Assembly (NCBI GenBank): GCA_016718655.1
Contig: JADKCV010000060.1
Span: 62,001-126,000, forward strand
Direction: 5' to 3'
Origin: Flavobacteriales bacterium
Lineage (GTDB): Bacteria > Bacteroidota > Bacteroidia > Flavobacteriales_F > PHOS-HE28
Length of the DNA: 64,000 nt
Shown: piece after piece, positions 50,872-61,002 of the stretch
Numbering within the stretch: the stretch's first letter is position 1
Layout of the letters: every line of letters starts with the position of its first letter
Translations under genes and position numbers: made by a program
Notes under the pieces: generated by a model
Told to the model about the DNA's origin: nothing
Databases searched by the model: none
What the model saw: only the letters and a program-made list of their open reading frames with translations

Positions 50872-51750
50872 TCAGGCGAGGATCTCCTTCACGTTCCCGT
50901 CGATCATGGTGGTGAGCCGCGCCATGGGCAGGTCGTTCACGTCCTTGCCGAAGGGGTCCTCGATCTCCTCGGCGATCAGTTCCAAGCTGGCCAGCACGTA
51001 GAAGATGAACATCACCACGGGGATGGCGATGTAGCCCAGGGAGAAGACGAATCCGAAGGGCAACGTGAGCACGTAGATGACGATGAACTTCTTGATGAAA
51101 CTGCTGTAGGAGTAGGGGATGGGCGTGTTCTTGATGCGCTCGCAGGCCCCGCAGATATCCATGAACTGGGAGAGGTCGCTGCTGATGGCGATGAGCTGTT
51201 CACCGCTGATCACCTGATCACGGTACAGGCGCACGGTGCGCTGCTGCAATAAGTTGGCCACCTGTGCGGGCACGTGCTTGCTGCGGTCGAAGTCGGGGAT
51301 CTCCGGATGAGGGAGGGTATCCAGTGCCAGCCGGGTCTTTTCGGACTGCAAATGCTGCTTCATTTCCGCAGCAAATAGGGCGATCAGTCGACCGTAGAAC
51401 GTACGGGTATTGCTGTCGTCCGGAGGCACATAGGCGGCGATCTTGATGGCCGTGTTGCGGCTCACGTTCACCAGCTGACCCCAGAGCTTTCGACCCTCCC
51501 ACCAGCGGTCATAGGCGGTGTTGGTGCGGAACACCAGCAACATGCTGATGGCGAAACCCAGCAGGCTGTGCATCACGGGCAGGTTGCTCACGAAGCTCTC
51601 CTTGCCCAGTTTCAGATAGCGCACCTCCCAGTAGCCGATGGCGAAGGTGATGAGCCCCACGACGATCAGCATCGGGAACAGCTTTCGGAAGGTGTCCGAC
51701 TTGTGGAGGGCCAGCGCCCGCAGCCAGTTCGAGGAGTCGTAGGTGATCAT
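50872..51750 (-). CDS. Bestrophin family channel protein
   Basis: 292 residues, bacterial bestrophin (UPF0187/YneE) length. Family hallmarks: NTAYDRWWEGRKLWGQLVN after helix 2 and ELIAEEIEDPFGKDVNDLP near the C-terminus. Bacterial bestrophins form pentameric cation channels in the inner membrane. It follows the SDR gene by 4 nt, so both are in one operon. Confidence 0.95.
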   Translation of the reverse strand: MITYDSSNWLRALALHKSDTFRKLFPMLIVVGLITFAIGYWEVRYLKLGKESFVSNLPVMHSLLGFAISMLLVFRTNTAYDRWWEGRKLWGQLVNVSRNTAIKIAAYVPPDDSNTRTFYGRLIALFAAEMKQHLQSEKTRLALDTLPHPEIPDFDRSKHVPAQVANLLQQRTVRLYRDQVISGEQLIAISSDLSQFMDICGACERIKNTPIPYSYSSFIKKFIVIYVLTLPFGFVFSLGYIAIPVVMFIFYVLASLELIAEEIEDPFGKDVNDLPMARLTTMIDGNVKEILA

Positions 51751-51754
51751 GTGC

Positions 51755-52579
51755 TCACTCGTAATGCTTGCGGACCATGCGTTCGAACATGCGGCCGGGC
51801 AGTAGTTTCTTCAGTAGTACGCTCATCTTCTGAACACCTTCGGCCACCCGGTAAACGGTACGCGGTCGGGGAGAAGCGATGATGCGGGCGATCACGCGGG
51901 CCAGTTCGTCCGGGTCGCGGCTGTAATGCATGCTGCCCCCGAGCACCTCCATGGCCTTTTCATAGCCGGGTCGATGGGCCTCGCTGACCTGCTTGGGACG
52001 GAGGCGTGCGGTGGCGATGTTGGTGTTGAATTCACCGGGCTGCACCGTGACCACTTGGATGCCGAAGCGCGCCACCTCCGTGCTGAGGGCCTCGCTCAGC
52101 CGGTCCAACGCAGCCTTGCTGGCGCTGTAAAAGCCCCGATACGGTAGCCCGAAGTTGGCGGCGATGCTGCTGATGTTGATGATCACGCCACTGCCCTGCG
52201 CCCGCATCGCCGGTAGCACTGCCCGCATCATCCGATGTGGTCCATACACGTTGGTGTTCATCACCTGGTGCGCCAGCTCGGGATCGATGTCCTCCACCGG
52301 CCCCTGGATACCCAACCCGGCGTTGTTGATCAGCACATCGATGCGGCCGGCATCCTGTAGCACCAGTGCCACGGCCGCGTTGACGCTGGCTGTGTCCGTG
52401 ACGTCCATGCCCACCATGTGGTAGGCGTTCAACGTCTCCAGCCCCTTCACCTGGCGGCCGGTGCCGTACACGCGGTGGCCTGTGGCCGCCAGTCGTTCGC
52501 ACATGCTACGCCCCAGACCACTGGTGCCACCGGTGATGAGTACGACCTTGGAGAACGAAGGGGCGTTGGTTGTGGTCAT
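51755..52579 (-). CDS. Short-chain dehydrogenase/reductase
   Basis: 274 residues from the ATG at 52579. Classical SDR: cofactor loop TGGTSGLGRSM (about 16-26), NNAG near 92, catalytic Ser in NISSIAA and Tyr/Lys in YRGFYSASKAALDRL (YxxxK). Uses NAD(P)(H) on an unknown carbonyl or hydroxyl substrate. The Gly-rich start TGGTSGLG and length fit the SDR group often called oxidoreductase SDR family. Confidence 0.93.
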   Translation of the reverse strand: MTTTNAPSFSKVVLITGGTSGLGRSMCERLAATGHRVYGTGRQVKGLETLNAYHMVGMDVTDTASVNAAVALVLQDAGRIDVLINNAGLGIQGPVEDIDPELAHQVMNTNVYGPHRMMRAVLPAMRAQGSGVIINISSIAANFGLPYRGFYSASKAALDRLSEALSTEVARFGIQVVTVQPGEFNTNIATARLRPKQVSEAHRPGYEKAMEVLGGSMHYSRDPDELARVIARIIASPRPRTVYRVAEGVQKMSVLLKKLLPGRMFERMVRKHYE

Positions 52580-52685
52580 GGAGCGGACGGTACGACCCGC
52601 GCTGGGTCGCCGCAAAGCAAGGGCCTGCGCCGCGAAGCACCAAGCACAGGTATCGAACCAGTGCCCAGCGTGGCTGCTTGGGGAC

Positions 52686-53453
52686 TTACTGCTTCACCCA
52701 GCGTGCCTGCAGCACACCCGCACCAGTGATGGCCCGCACCACGTAGGAACCCGTCGGCCAGCCGCGCATATCAACCTCCAGCCAAGGTTCGGCGTTACCG
52801 CCCAGTTCGGTCACCACGCGGCCGTCCATGGCGATCACTTGCAGGCTTCGTAACCCCTGCGGTACCTGGATGCGCAACTGTTCATCGCCGGGGTTGGGTC
52901 CCACCCATAGTCCCTCTGCCGCCACTTCCTGCACCTGCGCCGCGCCGATGACATTGAGGGTGATATCGGTGAAATTGCCATACTGGTAGGAACCGCAAGG
53001 GCCGAAGCCGTTCTCGCCTGGCGTTGTACCGTCACTGCCCCAGGGCGAAACGACCCGCATACGGTAAGTTCCTGTGGGCAGATCATCGGGCAATGTCAGG
53101 TCGAATTGGTAGCTATGACTGGGGCTACCTCCAACATACGTGGAGTACAGGTTCTCTGCGGGCTCGAAGCTGCTGCTGTTGTCCAGGTCCACCCACACGG
53201 CACAGCCGCACCATGCCCCGTTGGTCACGGTCATGGGTGTGGCCGCGCCTGCATCCAGGTTGGCCACGGTATTCGTTTGGATGCCGTCCTCACAGGGGGC
53301 CATGGTTTCGGACCACGTGGCGCCACCCACCGATAGGTCGATAGTGCGCCAATTGAAGCAACCGTTGACGAAGGTCGGTTCACAGTAGCTCTGGGCTTGT
53401 AAGCCGAAGCTTGCCGTACTGATGAGAAGGCTTAGCGTGTAACGTGTGACCAT
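52686..53453 (-). CDS. GEVED-like domain T9SS cargo protein
   Basis: 255 residues from the ATG at 53453, which opens a signal peptide (1-20). Residues about 22-155 form a beta-sandwich with GCAVWVDLDNSSSFEPAENL and YGNFTDITLNVIG, the GEVED domain pattern; the last about 75 residues are a T9SS type A domain (VGPNPGDEQLRIQV to GVLQARWVKQ). Secreted surface or released protein; activity unknown. -7 box TACATTCG lies about 20 nt upstream. Confidence 0.82.
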   Translation of the reverse strand: MVTRYTLSLLISTASFGLQAQSYCEPTFVNGCFNWRTIDLSVGGATWSETMAPCEDGIQTNTVANLDAGAATPMTVTNGAWCGCAVWVDLDNSSSFEPAENLYSTYVGGSPSHSYQFDLTLPDDLPTGTYRMRVVSPWGSDGTTPGENGFGPCGSYQYGNFTDITLNVIGAAQVQEVAAEGLWVGPNPGDEQLRIQVPQGLRSLQVIAMDGRVVTELGGNAEPWLEVDMRGWPTGSYVVRAITGAGVLQARWVKQ

Positions 53454-53589
53454 GTGCGTGTGGTTTTTGTTACATCGAATGTAAGCGTTGTGATCATACC
53501 CGTCCCGATGAGGTGCGCATTTGTCCTTCGCAGGGTGTTGTTCGGCGAAGTGCGGGAACCCGTATCGCTTTGGGCCGTAGCATCGGTCC

Positions 53590-55089
53590 ATGGAACGGTT
53601 CATCCTTCTCCTCCTGCTCGGGCTCAGCCTCTCGGCTCGATCGGCGACCTTTCACGTAGGTCCGAACGGTGACGATGGTAACTCCGGCCTTACACCGGAG
53701 GACGCTTGGGCCTCCCTCCAACACGCCGCCGAACTAGCGGTCGCGGGTGATAGTGTGCTTGTCCAGCCCGGAGCGTACCAGGGTTTCGCGGCCATGGAAC
53801 ACAGTGGGACCGCTCAGGCCCCCATCGTGTTCATCGCTCCGTCCGGTGGTGTGGTCATCACCTCACCTTGCGCATACAACGGACAGGATGGCATCAATGT
53901 GGAGAACGTGGAATGGGTCGTCGTGGAAGGGTTCGAGGTGGTCGGCATGCCCCGAACAGGCATCCGTACCGTGCTCAGTGACCATGTCACACTACGTGGC
54001 AACACTTGCACCGCCAATGGCAAGTGGGGCATCCTCACTGGTTTCGCGGAGCACTGCATCATCGAATACAATGCGTGCAGCGGCAGCGTGCTGGAGCACG
54101 GCATCTATTTCAGCAACAGCGCGGATGATCCCATCATCCGTTACAATCAGTGCTTCGACAACAATGCCAATGGCATCCACATGAACGGTGATGTCAGCTT
54201 GGGTGGGGATGGTATCATCAGCAATGCGAGGGTGTACGGCAATGTCATCCATGGCAACGGTACGGCAGGAGGAAGTGGTATCAACTGCGACGGGGTCCGT
54301 GATTCGTGGTTCTTCAACAACCTGCTCCACGATAACCACGCCAGCGGTATCAGCTTGTATCGGATCGATGGGGGCGGCCCCAGCATCAACAACAGGGTTT
54401 ACAACAATACCATCGTCCAAGCGACGGATGCCCGATGGTGCGTGAACATCACGGAGGACTGCACCGGCAACCACGTGCTGAACAACATCCTCATCAACCA
54501 GCATCCGTTCCGTGGCAGCATCGTGGTGGATGCCACCGCCCTCACCGGCTTCGTCAGCGACCATAACCTCGTGACCGGGCGGCTGAGTCCCGATGGGGAT
54601 GCCACCATCCTCGATCTGGTCGCCTGGCAGGCATTGGGCTTCGACACGCACTCACAGGTCGCACTTCCCCAGTCCCAGCTCTTCCTGGATCCCGGGGTGG
54701 ACCACCATCCGCTTAGCCCCGTTGCGCAGCAGGTGGACGCCGGGACCCAAGCGGTATCCACCGTGGTCGCGGTCGACCTCGATGGTCAACCCCGGCCACA
54801 AGGGGCCCACTATGACATCGGATGCTATGAGGCACTCCTTCCTACACGGGTCGTTGCGGAAGTGCCTTCCAGTTCGCGCATCAGTGCTTCGCCGGGGACC
54901 ATCCACGTCGGCTCGACCGTACGTGGCGACCTCATTCAGGTACATGACCTGACAGGTAGGATGCACCACCATGGTGCGGCGGATGGCGGGGAGGAGCACA
55001 TCGCCGTGCCGGTGGCCGGGGTATATCTGGTGCAACTGTCCAACGCGCAACGCTCCATGCGAACCGCGGTGCGTGTCGTGGTGCCTTGA
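53590..55089 (+). CDS. Right-handed beta-helix protein with T9SS type A tail
   Basis: 499 residues. Signal peptide 1-18. The N-terminus ATFHVGPNGDDGNSGLTPE and AWASLQHAAELAVAGDSVLV are typical of DUF1565/pectate-lyase-like parallel beta-helices; repeated short turns with NN, GI and HG continue to about residue 330. The tail (about 420-499) is a T9SS type A domain ending RTAVRVVVP. Could bind or cleave polysaccharide; no catalytic set was identified. Confidence 0.85.
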   Translation: MERFILLLLLGLSLSARSATFHVGPNGDDGNSGLTPEDAWASLQHAAELAVAGDSVLVQPGAYQGFAAMEHSGTAQAPIVFIAPSGGVVITSPCAYNGQDGINVENVEWVVVEGFEVVGMPRTGIRTVLSDHVTLRGNTCTANGKWGILTGFAEHCIIEYNACSGSVLEHGIYFSNSADDPIIRYNQCFDNNANGIHMNGDVSLGGDGIISNARVYGNVIHGNGTAGGSGINCDGVRDSWFFNNLLHDNHASGISLYRIDGGGPSINNRVYNNTIVQATDARWCVNITEDCTGNHVLNNILINQHPFRGSIVVDATALTGFVSDHNLVTGRLSPDGDATILDLVAWQALGFDTHSQVALPQSQLFLDPGVDHHPLSPVAQQVDAGTQAVSTVVAVDLDGQPRPQGAHYDIGCYEALLPTRVVAEVPSSSRISASPGTIHVGSTVRGDLIQVHDLTGRMHHHGAADGGEEHIAVPVAGVYLVQLSNAQRSMRTAVRVVVP

Positions 55090-55116
55090 TCCGAGCGACG
55101 GTTCCGACCGATCCGC

Positions 55117-55124
55117 CATCTTTG
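55117..55124 (+). promoter_or_regulatory. -7 box CATCTTTG before the gene at 55129
   Basis: 4 nt before the ATG. The intervening GAGG could alternatively act as a ribosome binding site, so the reading is ambiguous. Confidence 0.4.
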
Positions 55125-55128
55125 GAGG

Positions 55129-56145
55129 ATGAAGCACATTACTCTGTCCATCGCTGGTATCACCTCCTTGGTGACCGTGGCCCAACCGGTCCTGACGGTG
55201 GATGATCTGCAGGAGAATATCGGTGTGCAGGTGCCCCTCTACGTGGGCAACTACTACAACCCTGGGCCAGCCACCAACAATTTCACCCTCAACCGGGGCA
55301 ATGCCGTGCTTGGCACACCCACCGGCTCAGAGGTGGTGGACCCTGACGCCACACCCTACGGAAGTTCGTATCCCCAGGCCAACATCGCCAGTCGCGGCAT
55401 CACGGATACCACCCTGTTCAACTATGGCCTCTTGAACGCCTCCGGACTCTATTCCTTCGGGCGATATGGTCCTATGGAACATGTCATCCTGAACAACCCT
55501 GAACTGCAGTTCCGTTTGCCCATGAACTTGGGCGATACTTGGACCGATCAATGGTCAGGAGCGGGTACCAATGGAGGTCAGAACTTCTCGCGTTCGGGCA
55601 CCACCACAGGCACTTACAATGGCTATGGCAACGTGACCACTCCGTTCGGCAGCTTCCAGAACGTGGCCCGGATCCAGGTGGATCAGAACTACTACGACAT
55701 CCAGACCGGGTTCGAGGTGAATTTCCAGACCACCAATGTGTACTACTACATCAGCGGCTTCAACCGACCCATCTTCAGCACCTCACGTGGTTTCGTGGAC
55801 TTGGGTCTCGGAGCCGGGCTGGAGCAGATCATCTCCTTCGCCACCTTCGCGGATCCCAGTGCGGTGGGTATTGAAGAGGACGGCGCTCAACCCCTTCCGG
55901 TCAGCGTCCATCCCAATCCGGCCGACGACCTCTTCCACGTGTCATGGACCGGGCGGCCGGGTGCGGTATATGCCATTGACCTGCTTGATGCGACCGGGCG
56001 GATGGTCAGTTCATCGGTACCGAACCTTACCACAGATCTTTCGCGAGCCACGGTGAACGTGGCAGACCTCCCAGGTGGGGTCTACCTGATGCGCCTCAGT
56101 GAAGCCGGTCGTCCGGTGCGTGTCGTGCCGGTGATGATCCGCTGA
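55129..56145 (+). CDS. Secreted protein with T9SS type A tail, unknown N-terminal domain
   Basis: 338 residues. Signal peptide 1-19 (ending VAQP). Residues 20-250 are rich in Tyr, Asn and Gly without a family I recognise. From about 255 a T9SS type A sorting domain follows (VSVHPNPADDLFHVSW, LLDATGRMV, LPGGVYLMRL, VVPVMIR). Exported through the type IX system. Neighbouring genes are also T9SS cargo, but each appears to have its own promoter. Confidence 0.85.
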   Translation: MKHITLSIAGITSLVTVAQPVLTVDDLQENIGVQVPLYVGNYYNPGPATNNFTLNRGNAVLGTPTGSEVVDPDATPYGSSYPQANIASRGITDTTLFNYGLLNASGLYSFGRYGPMEHVILNNPELQFRLPMNLGDTWTDQWSGAGTNGGQNFSRSGTTTGTYNGYGNVTTPFGSFQNVARIQVDQNYYDIQTGFEVNFQTTNVYYYISGFNRPIFSTSRGFVDLGLGAGLEQIISFATFADPSAVGIEEDGAQPLPVSVHPNPADDLFHVSWTGRPGAVYAIDLLDATGRMVSSSVPNLTTDLSRATVNVADLPGGVYLMRLSEAGRPVRVVPVMIR

Positions 56146-56203
56146 ATCGCACAACCGCTCCAGCGCGCAGTGCATTCACGAAAGAGAACGATCGTGGAAG
56201 GGA

Positions 56204-56524
56204 TCAGCCCTCGACCACCGCAGCGGACTTGCGCGCAGGCATGCGGTCCGCAGCCCGGTTGAAGGTCCAATCGTACTTGCCTCCGCTGCGCGGCATGGCA
56301 TGGCACTGCGGGATCAGGTTCAGCATGTTCGCCTTCACCAGCTTCTTCAGGAAATTGCGGAAGTGGAGACCCTGTTGCAGGTCGCGCTCCACCAACTTCA
56401 GGTCGGCCAACACCCCATAGAGTTCTTCGCTCCGTACGTTCACGGACCGGGTGTTCTCGAGGTGAAGCTCGATGGCCTTGCTGATGCGCAAGGCTTGTTG
56501 GATCTCTGCGGGCGTGATGGACAT
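56204..56524 (-). CDS. Small helical protein of unknown function
   Basis: 106 residues from the ATG at 56524, supported by a -7 box GACCTTTG 6 nt upstream. N-terminal half helical (AEIQQALRISKAIELHLE, SEELYGVLADLKLVERDLQQ), C-terminal half basic with Cys, His and Arg (CHAMPRSGGKYDW). The second half resembles a small nucleic-acid or metal binding region, but no family is recognised. Confidence 0.65.
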   Translation of the reverse strand: MSITPAEIQQALRISKAIELHLENTRSVNVRSEELYGVLADLKLVERDLQQGLHFRNFLKKLVKANMLNLIPQCHAMPRSGGKYDWTFNRAADRMPARKSAAVVEG

Positions 56525-56839
56525 GGGCCACAAAGGTCGTTCATGAAAGGCCCGCCGCCAACGAAGTGGACCGAAATTCCGAGGAAATGTGTGGAATACC
56601 TGCCCCTGGATCGTGACGTTGGTCCCGGGAAGTGTGGGCTGCTGTGCCGGGCGCGACGTCACGACAGCCCCAAGACCGTATTCCCGGCTGGATAGGTAGC
56701 CGATGTTCCACACATCGTGGACGAACCTCCCTGCCACCGATCATCGGACGATCACATGCCAAGCGCGTCAACCAACTGTGGATCATGACCATAGGCATGA
56801 TCCGTGTGCATGCGGTCCAGGGTTTGCATCACCGACGAT
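56525..56839. other. 315-nt intergenic region
   Basis: Apart from the -7 box at 56531-56538 at its left end I see no gene, repeat or clear hairpin here. The minus-strand frame that crosses it is an extension of the 106-residue gene without coding character. Confidence 0.5.
56531..56538 (-). promoter_or_regulatory. -7 box GACCTTTG of the 106-residue gene
   Basis: Identical octamer to the peroxiredoxin -7 box; 6 nt before the ATG at 56524. No Crp-type palindrome lies at the matching distance. Confidence 0.45.
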
Positions 56840-57001
56840 ATGACGGATGAGCACTACAACCAACCCGGAAAGTTGCCAGAACCACTCGAGGATGAGGAGC
56901 CTACCGACCTGCCTGCGACCAAGTGGATCTTCATATCGGTGCTGGTCGTCTCAGTGATCGCTATGGTGTGGCTCGCCTTCCTCCATGACAAAGGGCAGTG
57001 A
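56840..57001 (+). CDS. Small single-helix membrane protein
   Basis: 53 residues from the ATG at 56840: an acidic N-terminus (PEPLEDEEPTDLPATK) and one membrane helix (about 28-47, WIFISVLVVSVIAMVWLAFL) ending HDKGQ. Type II or tail-like topology. No family recognised; accepted on its clean hydropathy pattern. Confidence 0.6.
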   Translation: MTDEHYNQPGKLPEPLEDEEPTDLPATKWIFISVLVVSVIAMVWLAFLHDKGQ

Positions 57002-57061
57002 AGCTTCAATGATCGATAGGTAGTGCAAGCAGATCGGGGCATTGCATAGGGAGGCCTACGC

Positions 57062-57385
57062 TCATCCCACCACGGCCATCAGCTCTTCGATGATCGCCTT
57101 GGCTCGACGACAGTCCCGGACCCCGTCCGAATAGAGTTCCACCCTCGGTGTGAGGGTGTTCTCCCGCAAACGTTCCAGCAGGTGTACCAATCGGGTGAGA
57201 CGTGTATCGTAGGTCAGCCCTTCGTCCACCATCCGGTCGATCTCCACCAACAGGCCTTGGTCCACGTGCTGCCGCGCGAACTCCGATTCCAACTGCTCGA
57301 GACTTCGTTTCAGACGGCGGAGGTGGCGCACCAGCTGTTCGGCTTCCATGGCCCGAAAAGTAAGGCCGGTGGGCGGTTCGCTCAT
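57062..57385 (-). CDS. Small helical protein of unknown function
   Basis: 107 residues from the ATG at 57385. Entirely helical and charged, with two coiled-coil-like segments (about 13-40 and 60-75). Its ATG overlaps by 4 nt the stop of the repaired frame of the upstream T9SS gene, which supports both the start and the existence of an operon. A later ATG at 57349 is possible. Function unknown. Confidence 0.65.
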   Translation of the reverse strand: MSEPPTGLTFRAMEAEQLVRHLRRLKRSLEQLESEFARQHVDQGLLVEIDRMVDEGLTYDTRLTRLVHLLERLRENTLTPRVELYSDGVRDCRRAKAIIEELMAVVG

Positions 57386-58924
57386 TGGATCAGCACGCGC
57401 ACGAGCCCCGTGCGCTGTGTGGCCGACCAGCGCTCCACGAGGTAGGAGCCAGCCTCCAATCCGCTCAGGTCCACCGTGCCGCCAGATTCAAGTTCCAACT
57501 CCCCGTACCAAGCGACCGCCCATGTCGATCACATGCAGCACTTCCGTGCCGTCCATCGCCCAGCCCGGCGTCCAACCGGTGCCACGTGGGACCAGTGTGA
57601 TGCTACGGTCGTACGACCGGTCCGGTTCGTTCAGGCCTGTTGCGGTCGCGGCATCAAAGCCCAAGGCCAGGCCATAGGAGTCGTAGAAGCCCATGCCATA
57701 GGAGACGGCTTGGAACGGCTTATCGCAGACCAGTTCATGGCTTCCTGATGGAATGCTCAGTTGCGCGTAGAACCAGTTCGATTGGCCGATGATCGGTTGG
57801 AACTGGGTGCTGATGTCGCTGCCATCCAGCAACATGCCGGCGACGCCCCCGTTCTGTTGCGCGACGATGTTCACGTATTGTTCGTTCGTGCTGAAGCCTT
57901 CCCGCGCATTCCACAAGAAGCGTTCATCGCGCAATGGAGTTGCTGGCAGGAAGATATAGTTCGGATCACCGTATGCACCATTGTTGCATGACTGGCTATC
58001 GTTGAATTGGCCCACGGCGATGGGGGAATTGCTCAGGATGCGCAGTGGCGTGGTCACGTTCACGGCCAAGACCTCACCGGCTTCCAGGTCGTAGGTGGTC
58101 TGCCCTACGGTCACCTGTGCGGGGAGTGCGCCGCTCATGATACGTACCTCATCGCCCCCGCGGTTCTTGAAGGGCACCACGAAATAGTCGCGCCCCCACA
58201 GTTCGAGCGGATACACCTGTTCGTACAGATGGTCGTCCGCCCCGCCCTGGTCACAATTCACGAGCGCCTGTCGAGCCCCCGCGAATACGGCCAATGGTTT
58301 ACTATCGTCCAGTGCGCGAACGCGTGTTCCGCTCAGGTCGCCGAAAGCTTGCAGTTGCAAGCTCTGCCCGGCGTTCAACGTGACATTGAACGGCACGTTC
58401 GGCGGACGGAAACTCACCGTGAGAACGCTGGGTGTGATCTCCACCATGGTGTTCTCCTGGGTGGCCATCACCACCAATTCGGACGGGGAGGCCGAACTGT
58501 CATCCGGACGCGCCAGTACCAGGTGATCCGTTCCCAAAGCGGACAGCGGAAGAACGAGCGTGGCTCCGCTGAAGTAGGGGCGTTCGTGATAGGCATACAC
58601 CCGCACCGGTAGGTCGCTGTTCACTCGGACGCCGAAGTTGAACAAGGCCTCATCGCCACTGCCGTAATAGATGTTGGTGGGCAAGGACACCTCTTCATCC
58701 GTTCCTGCCTCCACACTGAAGGGGATCGAGAAGCCCGTGGCCGGAATGGTCACCGTGCCGTCCGTACCCACCTCACTACTGATCACCATGTGGAAACTGG
58801 GCGGCCCATTGAATTGGAGGTTCAGGTTCTCCATGAAGGTGAGCCAATGCTCGGTGCCGTAGGTGGTTTGCGCACGCGCTGGCAGCAGCCATGCGCTCAA
58901 CAGGAGGATGGGGAGGTAGCGCAT
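57382..58924 (-). CDS. IgGFc-binding-domain protein with T9SS tail, frameshifted at the 3' end
   Basis: Start ATG at 58924 with signal peptide 1-19 (ending PARA). The body has the IgGFc-binding N-terminal domain pattern (TYGTEHWLTFMEN start, PLAVFAGARQALV, EQVYPLELWGRDYFVVPFK, YGMGFYDSYG). As written the frame stops at 57488 just after GGRLVRGVGT. Removing one base from a four-C run at 57501-57504 (plus strand) restores a normal T9SS type A ending (GGTVDLSGLEAGSYLVERW to VRVLIQ) with stop at 57382. So a single-base indel, real or artefactual, cuts off the sorting signal; about 513 residues when repaired. Confidence 0.85.
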
Positions 58925-59250
58925 GGTCCGATGGGTGTCTGGATGCAACAAGGACGGTGCGGAAGGTGTTCGCGCTGCCTGGGGGGCGTATCGCAGGTTG
59001 AAGCATGGTGCTGCCAAGGGCGGGGCGCATCAGTTAGTAACGGTACAATGAACCCACTCTTCATCAAAATGGGATGGTCGTACTGCGGAGATCGGATGGC
59101 GTCCCAAGGGTGCAGGGTCACTGCGGAAGGCCCTGCGCAGGCCTGAAGAGTCCCTGTTCGGACTTGCCCGCATGCTCTGATCCCCGGGTAACATACGAAT
59201 GGCCACGGAGGTGCGTTGGATGTTGCGTTCAACGGATCAATACCAAAGCC

Positions 59251-60777
59251 ATGCGATACCGATCGACCATCCTGCTGCTGACCCTTGTTACTACACACGT
59301 TTCACGCGCCCAGCAAGCGGGTGATCCGGACAGCACGTTCAGTGCGGATGGCATCGCTGTCACGAACATCAGCCCGGGTAACGACTATGGCTTGGCCATG
59401 GCACTGCAGCCGGATGGTAGGATCGTAGTGGCTGGGATGGCCACGACCACGGATGCACCTTCGGAACGGGTGGCGCTCGTTCGCTACATGCCCGATGGAA
59501 GCTTGGACAGTTCGTTCGGCAACGCAGGGGTCACATCGACTGCCATCGGTACCATTCGTTCGCAGGCCACCGCCGTCGCCATCCAGCCGGATGGTCGGAT
59601 CATCATCGCGGGATTCTCCTCCAGTGGTGCATCGAGCTCCGTGTTCATGCTGGCGCGATACCAACCGGACGGATCCTTGGACAACACCTTTGGAGACAAC
59701 GGCATCCTGTTCGACGACCTGGGTCCACAAAATGATAGGGCCAATGGAATGGTCCTTCAACCGGATGGCCGGATCGTGGTGACGGGACAGGCCGGGGGCG
59801 ATCACGCCGTGGTGCGCTACAACGCCGATGGGTCGCGCGACAACAGCTTCGGTATCGATGGCATCCGTATCATGGACATTGCAGGCGGTGTGGATGTAGC
59901 CAACGCCGTGGTGCTGCAACCGGACGGTTTTATCGTGGTTGCCGGCCATTCCGTGTTGCAGGACGAGCCGGATGCCCAGGCCACGCTCGTGCGGTATGCG
60001 CCGGACGGTTCGCTCGACCCGACGTTCGGCACAGCGGGTATCCAGGTGAGCGCACTCACCAGCAACGATGACATGTACCACGCGATCGCGCTGCAAGCCG
60101 ATGGACGCATTGTGGTGGCCGGAGCGAACATCGGGGTTGGGATCTACCAGGTCCTGCTGGCGCGTCATCTGGCTGACGGTAGTGTGGACGCTTCCTTTGA
60201 TGACGAGGGTTTCATGCTCATGCCTATCGGCAACACAAGCACCTTGTCCTCGGTGGTCGTCCTCACGGATGGGAAGATCCTTGCCGGAGGAAGAACGGAC
60301 AACAGGTTCCTGCTGATGCGCTTCGAAAGCGACGGTGCGATGGATGACGGATTCGGCGCGAATGGCGTGGTGAACACGTTCATCGGATCCAATGCATCGG
60401 GTGCTGGGCTTCTGGTGCAACCCGACGGCACGGCGCTCCTATGCGGCTTCGCTTGGTTCGCGCCGGCCTATGCCGATGTGGTCGTTGTCCGCTACCACAT
60501 GGACAGTCCTGCCGGTCTTACAGAATGGGGTGAACAACCCGCTGCACTACGGCTATTCCCGAACCCCGTCACTGACAACTTCCAGTTGGACCTGCCGCTG
60601 GTGGATGGTGCCTGGGCCTTACAAGTCCTTGATGCCACGGGCAGACTGGTGCACCAAGAACGCATCACGGGGCTCAGCAGCACCGTGGATGTAAGCGCCT
60701 TGGGAGCTGGTCCCTACCACGTAGTGGCCAAGCACGGAAGCACCAACAGGGCCGGTCGCGTGATGGTGGTGCGGTAG
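59251..60777 (+). CDS. Delta-60 repeat protein with T9SS type A tail
   Basis: 508 residues from the ATG at 59251, signal peptide 1-19. From about residue 23 to 415 there are seven delta-60 repeats of about 55 residues, each with the pattern ALQPDGRIVVAG followed by LVRYxPDGSLDxxFGxxG, which likely form a beta-propeller. The last about 85 residues are a T9SS type A domain (RLFPNPVTDNFQLDL, QVLDATGRLV, GRVMVVR). Secreted; the role of the propeller is unknown. Confidence 0.9.
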   Translation: MRYRSTILLLTLVTTHVSRAQQAGDPDSTFSADGIAVTNISPGNDYGLAMALQPDGRIVVAGMATTTDAPSERVALVRYMPDGSLDSSFGNAGVTSTAIGTIRSQATAVAIQPDGRIIIAGFSSSGASSSVFMLARYQPDGSLDNTFGDNGILFDDLGPQNDRANGMVLQPDGRIVVTGQAGGDHAVVRYNADGSRDNSFGIDGIRIMDIAGGVDVANAVVLQPDGFIVVAGHSVLQDEPDAQATLVRYAPDGSLDPTFGTAGIQVSALTSNDDMYHAIALQADGRIVVAGANIGVGIYQVLLARHLADGSVDASFDDEGFMLMPIGNTSTLSSVVVLTDGKILAGGRTDNRFLLMRFESDGAMDDGFGANGVVNTFIGSNASGAGLLVQPDGTALLCGFAWFAPAYADVVVVRYHMDSPAGLTEWGEQPAALRLFPNPVTDNFQLDLPLVDGAWALQVLDATGRLVHQERITGLSSTVDVSALGAGPYHVVAKHGSTNRAGRVMVVR

Positions 60778-61002
60778 GTGCGCTGGTGTCATTTCGTGCG
60801 AACGGTACTGTGGTGGTGTGCAGTGTCCCTGCTAGGTGGATTTGGTCAGGAGACGAGGGGGGCAGGGTCTTTTGCGGAAGGATCTACGCAGGTTAAAAGT
60901 CCATCTGCTGGCCGCAGGGTCGTCCGCTCAAATGCAGCGGACAGACCACTGCGGAGGTTTGGGTGAGAGCACCCTGCTTAGGTCTAAATTCGACATCGTG
61001 AG

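Noticed and set aside
53979..53995. GTGACCATGTCAC inside the beta-helix gene as an operator
   Set aside because: Spacing is 5 bp and it is inside a coding region with no promoter nearby.
59302..60420. Long minus-strand open frame opposite the delta-60 repeat gene
   Set aside because: It is the complement of a GC-rich repetitive gene; its protein is His/Arg-rich shadow sequence without family features.
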